The notes below the pieces were generated by a model. It was given only the letters and a program-made list of their open reading frames with translations, was not told the origin of the DNA and did no database searches. DNA of 64,000 bases from Prunella strophiata. Lineage: Eukaryota > Chordata > Aves > Passeriformes > Prunellidae. The translations under genes were made by a program, and so were the position numbers. Below, piece after piece: positions 39,251 through 51,670 of the stretch. Every line of letters begins with the position of its first letter. Position 1 is the stretch's first letter. The stretch covers positions 86,193,309 through 86,257,308 of the forward strand of contig JAZBQD010000015.1 of NCBI GenBank assembly GCA_036583965.1, read 5' to 3'.

Positions 39251-40639
39251 CTGTGAATTGACTTATGCTCCTTTGAGGCTGTGACAAACCCTCTCAAGGA
39301 GGTGCAAGCTCATGGTGACACCAGCAGTCAGCCAGCCTTCCTCCACTCACTTGCTTTTCCCAGTTTTGCACACCACACTCTGCCAGTGCAAAAATCTGGA
39401 CATGTCCTTAGCAAGCCATATGGAGGGAACTGATCTGGGAATTGAGTTAATACTGTTTGGCTTCTTTTTTTCCCCTTTTTTTTATTAACTGGGTTAGCTC
39501 TCAGCTGGACCCTTTCTGATCCAGGCCACCCTGCCCCAGTTGCCAGCACAAAGGAGAGGGACAGTACCATGTCTGTCAGTGCTGGTGCCAGCTTATGTTC
39601 ATTTAAACTACTCTTTGAGCTACAAAGCAGAGGATCCTGATCTGTGCTCATCCTTTGCATGCACAGGGCCTGATTCACCACTGGCATTGCCTGTCTGAAT
39701 TGACTACCAGATTCCCTGGATGTTTGCCCCTGGACAGAGAGCCAAACATCACTTCCACCAAGGGACACAATGAGGTCATAATTTACCAGACAAACATCTG
39801 CAGGTGACCTCCATGAGGATATCTATTAATACCTTCCCAGGCACAGTACCAAACACTGCAAAGGGTTTGCTAACATTTAGTGAACAAGTCCAGAGAGGAC
39901 AAGTGGATGGATGCATTGTTGCAGTCACATCACTTTACACTTTGCTAATTATGAAAATTACAAAGTTTTTTCTTTAGGTTTGTTGTTTTCTGTTTTGGTT
40001 TTTTTTTTCTTTCATTTTTTTTTTTTTTTACTGTGTAAACCATTTTGCTTTAAAAGGTGAATTTGTATTCTGAATCTTGGATTACATGGACCACATGCAT
40101 GTTTTGAACTTCAGCCACACAGCTGCCCAAATCTATACCCTAAAAGTCAAGGTTTCAGAATCGGTAGTGGGTGCAAGGTACCTTGTTTGCACTGATATTT
40201 TCTCCATTAAACTATTCCTGTGCAAAGTAGATGTAAAGACATTATTTAAGACCTAAATCCCAAAGGTATTTAAAGAGTATTATGAGTTAATTTCTCTCAG
40301 ACTGTGTTTGCTCATCTGAGGTACAAAAAGCAGAAATTCAGTCATCTACATGAGGTTGGAATTATAGCCACAGAATATGTTTTACTTCTCTCAGAAGTCA
40401 CTGACTGTGAGCATTCTCTTTTATTGCTACCATTCAATATCTTAATACATGCAGTGGTTTTCACACTCATTGTGACAAAAGCTGAATTGCTGTTAATGAC
40501 CATCACTCAAAATACACCTAGAGACCATTTGCAACTCTTTAGCATAGATGAATTTGGGGGTACAGAGGGCAAAGCAGAGAAATCTATATTCCCCAAAAAA
40601 GTTGAGGTCAGACTCAAAGACCTTTCTCATTCCTTTTGC

Positions 40640-40795
40640 TATTAAAATAAAATGAAATGTAAATGAAATGAACATGCACATACAATAAAATAACATAAAA
40701 TAAATACAATAACTAAAATACCTAAAATAAAATAAAATAAAATAAAAATACAAACATACAATAACATAAATAAAATAAAAATAAAAGTTTACAAA
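40640..40795 (+). repeat. AAAAT/AAATG-rich degenerate microsatellite
   Basis: Imperfect AAAAT, AAATA and AAATG units. It lies 100 bp before the first copy of the duplicated block and is compositionally similar to the ATGAA array. Confidence 0.85.
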
Positions 40796-40890
40796 AAGAA
40801 AAGGGACTGCTGAGGAGAATAAACCACTACATGAACTTGCATCTATTTCTTTAAGTCTGTTCTTTGCATTAGTTTGTCATGTTTCTTATA

Positions 40891-41397
40891 TACAATGTTT
40901 AGGTGAATTATTTTAGAGAGGATATCCAGATATATATTAGCCCAAATTATATAATCAGGCCAAAGCCTAATGTTGAACATGAGCCTAAAAACAATGCGCT
41001 TTCTATGGGGCTCTCACCACCTCTGAAAGGAGATTTCACATGCTCACATTTCTTTTGTGCAGAAGGATTCTCATAAGAGGCTCAGTTTCAGAAATCTATC
41101 CAAACATGCCAATAACTGTAAGCTTGTGAGTCATTTCAGTGAGACCAAAGGGACTAGACCAGTGCTGAATTGCCCATGGGTTTATGCACCTCACTGAAAC
41201 CAGGGTCACTTTAATGTGGCTTTGAGAGCCACCCACAACTGAGGTTCCTATAAGACTATGGCATTTTGTTCAAAGGCATTGTGCTATTATGGGATTGTAG
41301 GAAATGAATTTCCCTCTGCCACTCCCTGGGTTGGGCTGGGTTGCTTTTCCATTACACCCACTCCATTGGTCCTTAAAAATCACCCTCCTCTAGATAT
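40891..41397. repeat. Duplicated block, left copy (about 507 bp)
   Basis: Matches 41897-42420 along its full length, from TACAATGTTTAGGTGAA to CCTCTAGATAT. Relative to the right copy it lacks about 32 bp (GAATATTAGGATTCACCC and following) and has 17 bp extra (GAGGTTCCTATAAGACT). There are also many single-base indels, for example GACCAGTGCTG against GACAGTGCTG. Confidence 0.95.
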
Positions 41398-41896
41398 GAA
41401 ATGAAATGAAATGAAATGAAATGAAATGAAATGAAATGAAATGAAATGAAATGAAATGAAATGAAATGAAATGAAATGAAATGAAATGAAATGAAATGAA
41501 ATGAAATGAAATGAAATGAAATGAAATGAAATGAAATGAAATGAAATGAAATGAAATGAAATGAAATGAAATGAAATGAAATGAAATGAAATGAAATGAA
41601 ATGAAATGAAATGAAATGAAATGAAATGAAATGAAATGAAATGAAATGAAATGAAATGAAATGAAATGAAATGAAATGAAATGAAATGAAATGAAATGAA
41701 ATGAAATGAAATGAAATGAAATGAAATGAAATGAAATGAAATGAAATGAAATGAAATGAAATGAAATGAAATGAAATGAAATGAAATGAAATGAAATGAA
41801 ATGAAATGAAATGAAATGAAATGAAATGAAATGAAATGAAATGAAATGAAATGAAATGAAATGAAATGAAATGAAATGAAATGAAATGAAATGAAA
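41396..41896 (+). repeat. Pure (ATGAA)n array, about 100 units
   Basis: About 501 bp of the pentamer ATGAA with no interruption visible. The reverse frame gives a 173-residue FHFIS repeat that is an artefact, not a protein. Confidence 0.98.
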
Positions 41897-42420
41897 TACA
41901 ATAGTTAGGTGAAGTTATTTTAGAAGATGATATCCAGAGATATAATTAGGCCCAAATTACTATAAATCAGGCCAAATGCCTAAATGTTGAACATGCTAAA
42001 ACAAGGCTCTTTCTGAATATTAGGATTCACCCAACCCATTAAAAATATGGGGCTCTCACCACCTCTGAAAGGAGATTTCACATGCTCACATTTCTTTTGT
42101 GCAGAAGGATTCTCATAAGAGGCTCAGTTCAGAAATCTATCCAAACATGCCAATAACTGTAAGCTTGTGAGTCATTTCAGTGAGACCAAAGGGACTAGAC
42201 AGTGCTGAATTGCCCATGGGTTTATGCACCTCACTGAAACCAGGTCACTTTAATGTGGCTTTGAGAGCCACCCACAACTATGGCATTTTGTTCAAAGGCA
42301 TTGTGCTATTATGGGATTGTAGGAAATTATTTTCACTCTGCCACTCCCATGGGTTGGGCTGGGTTGCTTTTCCCATTACACCCACTCCATTGGTCCTTAA
42401 ATCATCCCTCCTCTAGATAT
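41897..42420. repeat. Duplicated block, right copy (about 524 bp)
   Basis: The second copy of the block at 40891-41397, directly after the array. After its end the sequence is unique (AAGGCTAAACACACTC), whereas the left copy runs straight into ATGAA units. Confidence 0.95.
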
Positions 42421-43468
42421 AAGGCTAAACACACTCACACATGCACACCTCAGTCTGCAGCTAAATTTATATGAAACTCTGTTCTTTTCAAGTTACCCTT
42501 ATCTTCCTGAAGAAATAAATCACTTGGAAACTTAGACATTGAAAGGCAAGGGAATATCCAGCTGGCCAATCTGGTTTTGCTCACAAATGTAAATCATCAC
42601 TCTACTAAGTTAAAAGTTGCAATTATAATTTCCAGCCATAGAGTATTTGTGCTACACTACACAAGTTTTTGGGTACTCTGAGTACTGTGGTGATTTTTTG
42701 TTATGGGCAATTAAAAGGATTAAAAATGCTTCAGAGTGTATCTAGAACAGGGTGAGACAAATTACCAGAATGATTAATTTAAATGTTCATGTTTGCAGTT
42801 CATTCACTTGCAGCCATTCTGATTTAAGGACTAGAAGTGGAGCAACACTTATGAAAAAAAAAATTGCAACTATCATTGGAAAATACCTATTTTAATAATA
42901 TAGTGCAGGGAGAAGCAATTTTCAGGAATACAAGGATCTACATTAAATCTGAAAGTTTCAGTAGCACCTCACCCTGAAAATGTTGCCATGTTGCAGATAA
43001 AATTCCATGGTAACTTGTACTGAGGACACAATATTTGTTCACAAATTAATGATGTCCTTGGCCAGGATACTACAAATACATATACTAAAATTTTCTGATG
43101 GTCTTCTGCACAAGTAACCAAGAGCTTGAAGTTTATGGATGCATATGAAACCTATCTCATGTTTACACATTACTGAAATTGTATCATCCTGCAGCTTGAC
43201 CAAGCTTCTGTTGTTTGATTGCTTGGTGGTCTTTCCTACTCCTCCTTTGAAGTTTCATTGCTGGAGAGATTAACTGTACAGGAGACAGCAGCAATACACC
43301 TGGCCATGTGAAGCCTTATTGTGGCAATTAAAAAATTCACAGGGATGGATTAAAGAAACACAGCAACCAGAGCAAGTAAGAGCACAAATCATTCTCAAAT
43401 GACACAAGCTGCAGTGGCTTCTCTGTGAGCTTTAAGGGAGATGGTGATGTCCACATCAAGACCAGTAC

Positions 43469-43551
43469 CTTGTGATGTCCTTCTTGGACTTCCTGCAGCC
43501 AAAACGAGCCACAGTGCTTGTCTGCATTGCCATGGCAATCTTGGTAATCCT
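43469..43551 (-). CDS. Exon: short Cys/His-containing segment
   Basis: The 83 nt exon follows a textbook acceptor (GTTTGTTTTCCCTTACAG) and ends CACAAG|GTACTG. Two leading bases complete a Glu codon begun by the 51 kb exon. It encodes DYQDCHGNADKHCGSFWLQE and then VQEGHHK. The two Cys and several His residues could form a disulfide or metal site, but that is only a guess. Phase agrees with both neighbours, so the 51.0, 43.5 and 38.5 kb exons appear consecutive. Confidence 0.87.
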
Positions 43552-46500
43552 CTGTAAGGGAAAACAAACAAACAAAGAAAACCAAACATAAATTATTTTT
43601 ATATTTGTGCACAAGGTAAACCTCTAGAAAGGAAAGCAGATGGATTTTGGTCCCTCTCCCAACAAGATGCTGACTAACTTCAGGCTGATCATTTTCCCCC
43701 TCCATCTGAGTTATAAATAGGTGATTATTTCTCTCCTACATTCTGAAAGTGTTAGTATGATAAATGCAGAGAAGACTTCAGATGCTGTGGTGTTAGAAAT
43801 AACAATTGCATAGGTGAAAAACAGGGGGGAAATAATAAATAAAGAAATAATAGACACAAGAAGAGTGACATGGGAGGGTATTTTAAACATCCCAGGCAGT
43901 GCTCTTAGAAGACAGAAGGAGGTTAATTTTCTTATATGGGCATAGTCGTGGATCAAGAATGAGGCACAGGGACATGAAGTGCTTGAATAAACTTTTCTTA
44001 GAAAACACAACTCACATGTTCCTCAAGCTCCTGAAAAGCAGTGACCTGTGGAATGAACAAAAATGTACTCCCAGATCATAGTAAGCAGTGGTGTGGCAAA
44101 AATAAAGGTCTGTATTACACGTATTAAAGTATGGCACATGAAGAACAAGCCAAAAACACACAACAATTATTTCAATCTTTTTCTTTTCAAGTTATTTTTA
44201 ATTCCACACAGTAAAGGACATTCAAGTGTGTTTAAAGTCACAGTACAGAAAGGATCTGCTCTTAGGTATTACAGTGGTTGGATTCACAATATATGCACAC
44301 ACAATGTCACAGTTTTAAGTCTGTGTTTGTGTACACACCTATGGATATATTTCTTACTTTCTACATATATATACACATATGTACAGGTGTGTATATGTTG
44401 AGGAATGAGGAATTCACAGATATTTGCATCATCTAGGGTGAAAGAAGAGGTCTACTGAAATCAGCAAAACAGCATAAAGTACAGCTGCTGGGTATGTCAC
44501 GTGTGTGCACACATGCAGTATAACCTGTTCAAACTGTCTCTACGTATTTTGTATATGGGGATACCTATATGGACCCATAAACACACATTAAAATATAAAT
44601 ATACCTTTGTAAAGATGGTTCCTGTGGTTTCCTTTGTTTAATTTTTCTTCTTTTTTTTTTTTTTCCCCAGTATGCAAAAAATGGGTTTCCAAACAGCTTT
44701 GCTGAAATGATGAATACTTTAACAATGTTTTTGGAGTCAAATGAATAAAGCAGTAATTATCTTGGGAAAAAAAAAAAAAAAAAAAAGGGGGGGACAATAA
44801 AAAGAATAAAGAAAACAATAATATTCTACATTTAAGAAATGGGAGGGAGAAGGAACTCAAGTCTGTTATTTAATCATGACGTGCTCTTTTTATATTTTAT
44901 TTGTAAGGCTCTTTTCTTTCTATACCAGTGAGCTCATTGCTTTAATTCCTCATAGATTTCTCTGAACAATTTTTGCTAAGTAAAAACACAATGTAATTCT
45001 TCAATGGCTGTAACAGTAAGAAGCTGCTCAAATTAAAGATCAATAAAAAGTACAGAAAAAATCTGTATGAAAATAAATAAATAAAAGAGGAAATGGGAAA
45101 TGCCTGCAATTAGACAGGATGAAAAATCTAAAAAGAAATTAAATTTAGTTGTAATACATTTCCCATTCTTTTCTTCATGAAAATTACTACTGAAGTGGTT
45201 TTTTTTCTGTAATTTAAATGTTAAGCTGCCAGATGTGTGTCTCATGCTTGAAGAGTTGAAGCTTTGCATTATTTAGCATATTAAGATTCACAGAATTTAA
45301 AAAAGGGCTCCTTTATTGCCTGGAGGTTCTAATTAAGTAAACCTTAGCCTGGTACATTTAAAACTTGCAATACAAGAGATTTTACTTCCTTTTTTTTCTC
45401 AGTAGCCAAATCTCATCAATATAATAAATATGGAAAATACTTAAGATGATACAATTTTTCTTTGGCTTGAGGAATTAAACCTATCTATTATTTTAAGAAG
45501 TTTTTAATAGAGGCCAGCAATCAGAAAGACATTTAAAGACTCCAGTCTACTTTTTAATCATAGGAGTTGCTCCTACTTAGTGGCTGGGGGGAAGGGAATG
45601 TGTCTTATAAAACTGAGCTGTGTAGAAATTTTCTTTCACATGCAAAAAACAAAGCAGTTCTGAGAGAGAAACGAGAACCACACCATTCTTTAATATTAAA
45701 TTGCATTTTACTTTTTTACAACTTTTTATAATTGACCACAGAATACTAATAAAGCATTAATTAGCTGCACTATCAGGAATTTCTTCATTGAAAGAGTTGG
45801 GACTGCTGCATCAGAAACTGTAATAGCATAGAAATTCCTTTGACATAGAGTACCCATAAATCATACCTTAAATACAGTTATTTTTGCCATTTTAGAAAAT
45901 GTCAAAGGTGTCAACTTTGTCCAGATATAACACTTAGCAGTGACTATTTTAGTAAATTGACTCAAAATACATTTTGTTCCCTGACAGGGGAACATAATAT
46001 CATTCATGATAAAAATGAACAATTTGAGGAGGAGAAAACAGCACCAAGAAAGAAGGATCAAGGATCGAGATCACAGGTATCATAGCTGTGACAAAGGCAC
46101 AGTGGCAGATGTAGACTCTCTGTTAATAGGTGCATTTGAAAGTCAAGAAACATGTGCATAAAAGTAGGAAAATATGATTACATAAAAGACAATAAGATTC
46201 TTAACCCAAAGTTATAAATTTGTGATCAGCTATTAATAAGAAGTCCAGCAGAATAGATTAAATGTCTACATTCATACAAGACAAATAGAAAAAATAGGGT
46301 GGCATTTTTTTCCCACCATTGTGGAACAGGCATGACAAAACTAATGTCTGGACTTGGAAAATCGTGGTGATACGAAGGTTATTTGCAGACCTTGACAATG
46401 CTGACAGCAGTCATTTTTGGGTCATATTAAGTCCCAACCAAATAGTTTAGATACCACACGGATCATGCCTGATAAGGGATACAAAATGTTACTGGTACAA

Positions 46501-49500
46501 AATCCCTGAGCTTTCCTCGGACCTAAGTTTTTAAAATACCCAGGAAAGAGGCTGGAAACAAAAACATTATTGCTACTCTGTAACCTTTCTCCACATTAGC
46601 CTTCTCAAGGCAATAGCAGAGCACAACAGCATGGCCTTTAAAATCATCCCTTTTGAGGGTGTTTACTGCTTTCCTAACCCGTGGAGAATAAAACTTACTC
46701 ATTTTTTACCCTCTGCCTTTCAGTCTGGAAGTTATCATCTTTGGTTATGCCTTCTGTAACAAGTACTGTGGTGCAACAGGAGTGAACCTCTAGAATGAAA
46801 CCAAGGTTTGGGGGGACACCACTGAACAGTGGGGACCCCACTCTGTGTTGAAGATTTCATGTTGGAACAATGCTTTTTAGTCTGGCCCTGGTAACTGATG
46901 GCCCATTAATACCTGATATGCACATCTAAAGTACATCCCCTTGCTCAGCTTCACCCTAAATGCATATAGGGCTGATACTGTGAAATATTTATTATTTAAT
47001 GTATGGGGGGCATGGGGAGTGTAAATTACTTTTTTAAAATATGGGCAAAAAGAAATAGCACAGCTAGGAAATTACCTTACACAAGTTTGATAGGAACTAC
47101 TACTGATTTATATGGGGCCAAAAAAGAGTAGGAAAGTGCAGTCCCTTCTGATAACTGCAACCTCTCTTAAAGTCAGTAGGAAAGGGTTTTTAGAGTGGTA
47201 CAATCCAAGAGTGGAGCACAAGACAAAAAAATCACCACAGCAGGAACAGAAAATAAAATGAGGATCCTATTTAGACTCCCTTCCTAGTAATGCACTAGTC
47301 TATGGGAATTCAAATAGCATGGCAAGAGTTTGGAAATTGAAGAGTTTGGAATGTGTGGATTTCCATAAGCAGGATCTGAATTTGATCCTAATTGGAAAAA
47401 TCAATGCAATCCTTTATGCAGTTCTGCTCAGAGAAGGAAAAGACCAGCAGAGAAAGAAGTCTCAGTCATAGGAGGCACTGCTTCTGGGGCCCTACCTGTA
47501 TTAAAAAATGAGGCACAAGCAATCCTAATTTTAAAATATCACTTTGTTCCCTTTAAAGTGTCACCCATGAGGAATTACCAATGAGAACAGCTTTTTTTTT
47601 TTTTTTTTTTGGCTTTTTTTTTTTTGGTTTAGGTAATTATTTTTGCATCTGCATACAAATTTTATGTAGAAGCAAAGAGCACCTCAGTAGGCAAAGAACA
47701 TCATTGCAGTATAAGGAGAAATATTACAATGAAGATTCACTGTTTTTCATAAAATTGTTTCTGAAATGCTTGTGAGCATAAATACAGTCCTTTCAATGAA
47801 ACAATTTCTCACTTATATAAACACATTTTAACAAATGTAATGCCTCCTCTCCAAAGGCAATGATAAAATTAGAATGAAGCTGGTTTTGTGTTTGGTATTT
47901 TGATATTGAGAGAACATCTTAATAAATTCTGAATACAGTTTTGAGTGTTATCTGCTGCTACTGTAATAAACCCCTTGGTTAGGCTGATGCCATCTTTGCT
48001 TAGATGCTATTCTGAAGCTCTGCTCTGACAGAAATGTCTTTTGATGTCCCAAAAGGACACAATTCACTTCCCAATGTTTCTCCACAAATGCAGAAGGGTG
48101 TTGAATTTGAAATCTTAAACATGAACAATATTGAATGTCTTTTTTTCAATACTTAGTTTGTCTCAGAAGACAGACATCAAATAAAAGATTCCTTCTGAGG
48201 TAGAAGATCTGAAAATAGGAGCTAAAACTTTATCCTGGGTATGCCCTGGAAAGGTGATAGAATAGAGAGCTGAAGGAATCACAGAGGTTCTGTCAAACCC
48301 CAAAAATGAGCAGAATGCCAGTTGATTGCAGCAGTTTGAATAACAATATTTATGAGAAATATTTCATGTGTTTCCAGGGGTTTTACTTGTGGCACATGCA
48401 TAACTGGGGGCTTTGAAACAAGAAATTAGGCTTCATATGAGAGAAAAGGCTGGGGATAAGGTACCTGCTGGAATGAGTATTGGTGGAGAAAAAAAAATGC
48501 AAGCACTGTTGAAGCTTCAAATTAAACATCCAGTACAGTATAAATCCTAGTTTATATGTCATCCTGCAGAAAGTGTCTGGGGATTTCAAAATGAAGTTTT
48601 TTTTTTTTCTCTCCATCATTCTGAGTGCAGATAATGAGTTTAGTGGTGACATTAGTGACAGTGTTCCATCACAGAATATCTATGCTTTACTGATGTGACT
48701 TTTGAAACAGGTTTTTCATTAAAATAATATGCAATAGATGCATTACCAGAAACTGAGCTCATTGAGGAAAATTTCTGTTGTCTCATGAATAAAGATAAGC
48801 AAAAAATTTTATCCACCTCTTTCAAAGTCCATGGATATTTTGGAGATCTGCTTGTAGTTCAGGTAAACTCAGATTTATTTTTTTTTTTTTTCAGTCCTCA
48901 GTCAATTACAGTATTATCTCTTAAATATACCTAGTCAGTTATGATGATGATGCAAAATAATGCCCTTTGAACCTTGCTTTGATAAAGGTTGTGGTAATTC
49001 AAGTAGCTTTCCAAATCAGGGCACTTCTGTAACTGCATCATTTCAGGGTATTTGTAAGAGGTTGTCTTGAACTGAAAATGTGGGTTCTAACATACTGTGT
49101 TTGCCCCTGGGTCTCTGCCAAACTCCACATAAATATTTTGAATAAAAATTCAACATGCTAGTTTTAGATCTAGATAAACATTAGTGATGGGAAGAGGGAG
49201 AAGGAATACCTGTCTACCTGCACAACCAATAATTGGGTTTTGAGACACACCCTAAAGGTGGAAACATCCAAAGTTGGCAAGGAAAAGAAATCAGAAATGA
49301 AAATTAAAAGCAGACAAAAGCAAGTGTCAAGCACCACTAAACCTTATTTTAAATCCCTTTTTGTTCATGTAGGTTACTTATGTTTTTATTATTTTTACTA
49401 TTTACTATCTACTTGTGCCCACAGGTAGATTCTACTAATGTAGAAGTTGAACAAATTTTCTAAACTAGGGCTCTGTTTATATTCTTAGAAGAACCAAAAT

Positions 49501-50944
49501 CTAGAAGAGATATGTTAGGTGTTGACCTTATCAGGAGATGTAATGAGAACCCTTGAAAGATTGAATTTTATTTTTTTTTTTTCTGTAATATGCTTAACAT
49601 TTTGTCACAAACACCCTTTTAACAAAAAATGACACCAGCTCTGTACTCTACTTCCCAAGCATCTATGATGGTCAGTATCAATATTCAGCATTTATGAATC
49701 CTGTCTTGGCAAGGCCATACTAGCTCCTACCTCTGTTTGTGCCCACTTAACATGAGATACTCAGCACATGCACCTATAACAGCAGATACATAGCTCTAGA
49801 CTTCCTGGACAGTCAACAGAGAAAGATGGCTCCAAAGAAATTGGTTTTGAATGACATTTCATGGGTTGCTGTGAAAGAGAAGCTGGCATTGCCTTCAAAC
49901 TAACTTCCATCCAAAATTTTACTTCATCATTTCAGGTAGCCCTATGGACTTGAAGAAGATAACAAGCTACTGTTTACACAGGTAAGAGGTAGCTGCCAGA
50001 CCTCAGGTAGCTCTCTCTTACATAATATTTCACATTTCAGTGTCTATCCATGACCTGTTACAGTTTCCTGGTACAGAAGCAAAGTCACCCTCTCCTTCAA
50101 AAGGTGTGATTAATTTATTCCCACTTGCACTTTCATCTCCTCACACTGGCCTGGGCTATGAAGTGGGAGTAGATATCCAGATATCCTTGGTACCTTCAAA
50201 TCCCTGCCCCATGGCAAGTATGCCTCTGGCTGTCGTGGTGATCTTTGAGTTTAGAAGAGGACCTAGGGGTTATGTTACTCAATTCTCAGAGAAATACTTT
50301 TAACCTGGGACTTAAAAACAAAACAAAAAACAAACCAACAAAAATCCTAAAAACAACCAATAAAAAATAAACAAATAAACAAAATCAAGATAAATAAAAA
50401 AACACCGTAACAACTTGCCAGGCTTTGCCTTTGGAAGAGATCCCATGCCCCAGAAGCAAATGTTACCTGATGTAAATACAGACAGGCACTTTTATGTAAT
50501 TTAGCTCAGCACAATTAACAAAGGCTATTGCTATTAATGTGCTGCAGGAAGAAAAAGTACTTCCCAAGCACCTAACAGCAACATGTTGTGATCCATGGAT
50601 ATAAATGACCAAATAAAATGAAAGGATGTAAAAATGTCATGGAAACACCAGCCGTAATCTAATGTTGTCAGTGCACTGCACACACACCTTGTAATTACTA
50701 ACACATTTGGCCTACAAATATATTTTAGACAGGGGAGTCTACTGCTTCTGTACCTTTTTGCCTAAGCTGCTTTTGATCCCTAACAATCGATTTAAACTCT
50801 TCCATCACTTCCTTTGCCCAGTGAAATAATGATGAGATGATATCACAGGGTGAGGGGGAAGGCAAATGGGGATATTTACACACATGCCAGGCAGATCTAC
50901 TTGCAAACTTTCAGTAAATTAAGTAATGCAATAAAAGTCCTAAC
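43552..50944. other. Intron between the 51 kb and 43.5 kb exons
   Basis: About 7.4 kb of AT-rich intron. It includes short A or T runs (44768-44786, 47591-47625), a TA/CA-rich patch near 44361-44399, and an A-rich low-complexity tract at 50310-50405. Exon phases on either side agree without any exon in between. Confidence 0.7.
50310..50405 (+). repeat. A-rich (CAAA/TAAA) low-complexity tract
   Basis: Nearly 100 bp dominated by A with scattered C and T, degenerate rather than a clean microsatellite. Confidence 0.85.
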
Positions 50945-51125
50945 CTGCTGGAAGCATTTTAAGCTCTTCTCTTTTCCTCACAGCTTCTTCTGACACACAC
51001 GCTTCTCCTCCTTTCGCAGCATTAAACTGCTTTTCCACTTCCTTTACAACAGTGGGAATACTTCCCTTATGGGTGTCAGGATCTTTCGGGGAGGTCAGAG
51101 GTTGCCCTGCAGAGGAAATGACAAG
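50945..51125 (-). CDS. Exon: polar linker of the membrane protein
   Basis: The 181 nt exon starts after a strong pyrimidine-rich acceptor (TTGTTCTTTTACATTTCACAG) in phase 0, matching the end of the 56 kb exon. A second AG 19 nt further in (TTTCCTCTGCAG, exon high end 51106) is also a good acceptor but gives an entry phase that does not fit. The donor is AGCAG|GTTAGG. The peptide begins LVISSAGQPLTSPKDPDTHK and continues with a Lys/Glu-rich, probably helical segment (VVKEVEKQFNAAKGGEACVS) ending near KMLPA. It has no membrane segment. Confidence 0.85.
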
Positions 51126-51619
51126 CTGTGAAATGTAAAAGAACAATTCCTTCCACATGTTTCCTTGCTCCAGGAGCAGTAAGGGGCTGTCGGCTAGCAT
51201 CACGATGGGATGGGCCAGGCCTTTGTCTTAGCAGTCCTGTCAAAACTAATTTACAATTAAAGACCTGTGCAACTGTTTAAAGCTTTACAACCCTGGCGAG
51301 TTTCAAGGACTGCTGAAGCCAAGTGGTACAAACCAACCTTATTATTAACAGCCAGGCAGACAGACTGAAGGAAGACAGCCCAAAAAACTACTCTAAATTG
51401 TACAGTAACCAGAAAAATTGTACACCTGAAAATTGTCTCTCTCTATAATACTTATTTCTTTTATAAGCTCATAGTCTGAGAACTAAAGACATTTCAGTGG
51501 TTCTAACTTTTCTTCTGGTTGATGCACAGGAGCCACATGCACTGCTGTTAGACAGCAAACCTTGTATGGGGAAAGGAAAAATAAAGTGCAAGGGAAAAAT
51601 GAGATATTTGTTCATTGTA

Positions 51620-51620
<1 letters not shown>

Positions 51621-51667
<47 letters not shown>
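51621..51667 (+). repeat. Poly-A run, 47 nt
   Basis: The run follows GAGATATTTGTTCATTGTAC, and an AATAAA lies about 40 nt upstream. This could be the tail of a retrocopy, but no parent transcript or target-site duplication was recognised. Confidence 0.95.

Positions 51668-51670
<3 letters not shown>

Larger units (their letters stand above)
38590..43468. other. Intron with a CR1 copy and the ATGAA array
   Basis: About 4.9 kb. It holds the CR1 fragment (38778-39250), T-rich runs near 39990-40031, an AAAAT-rich tract (40640-40795), and the duplicated block with the ATGAA array (40891-42420). Confidence 0.75.

Noticed and set aside
38745..39287. Minus-strand open frames resembling a gene
   Set aside because: They are the degraded CR1 ORF2 tail, not a host gene.
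40304..40645. 113-residue plus-strand open frame starting with ATG
   Set aside because: No promoter, splice or family evidence; lies in an intron between repeats.
41380..41901. 173-residue minus-strand open frame (FHFIS repeat)
   Set aside because: It is only the translation of the ATGAA microsatellite.
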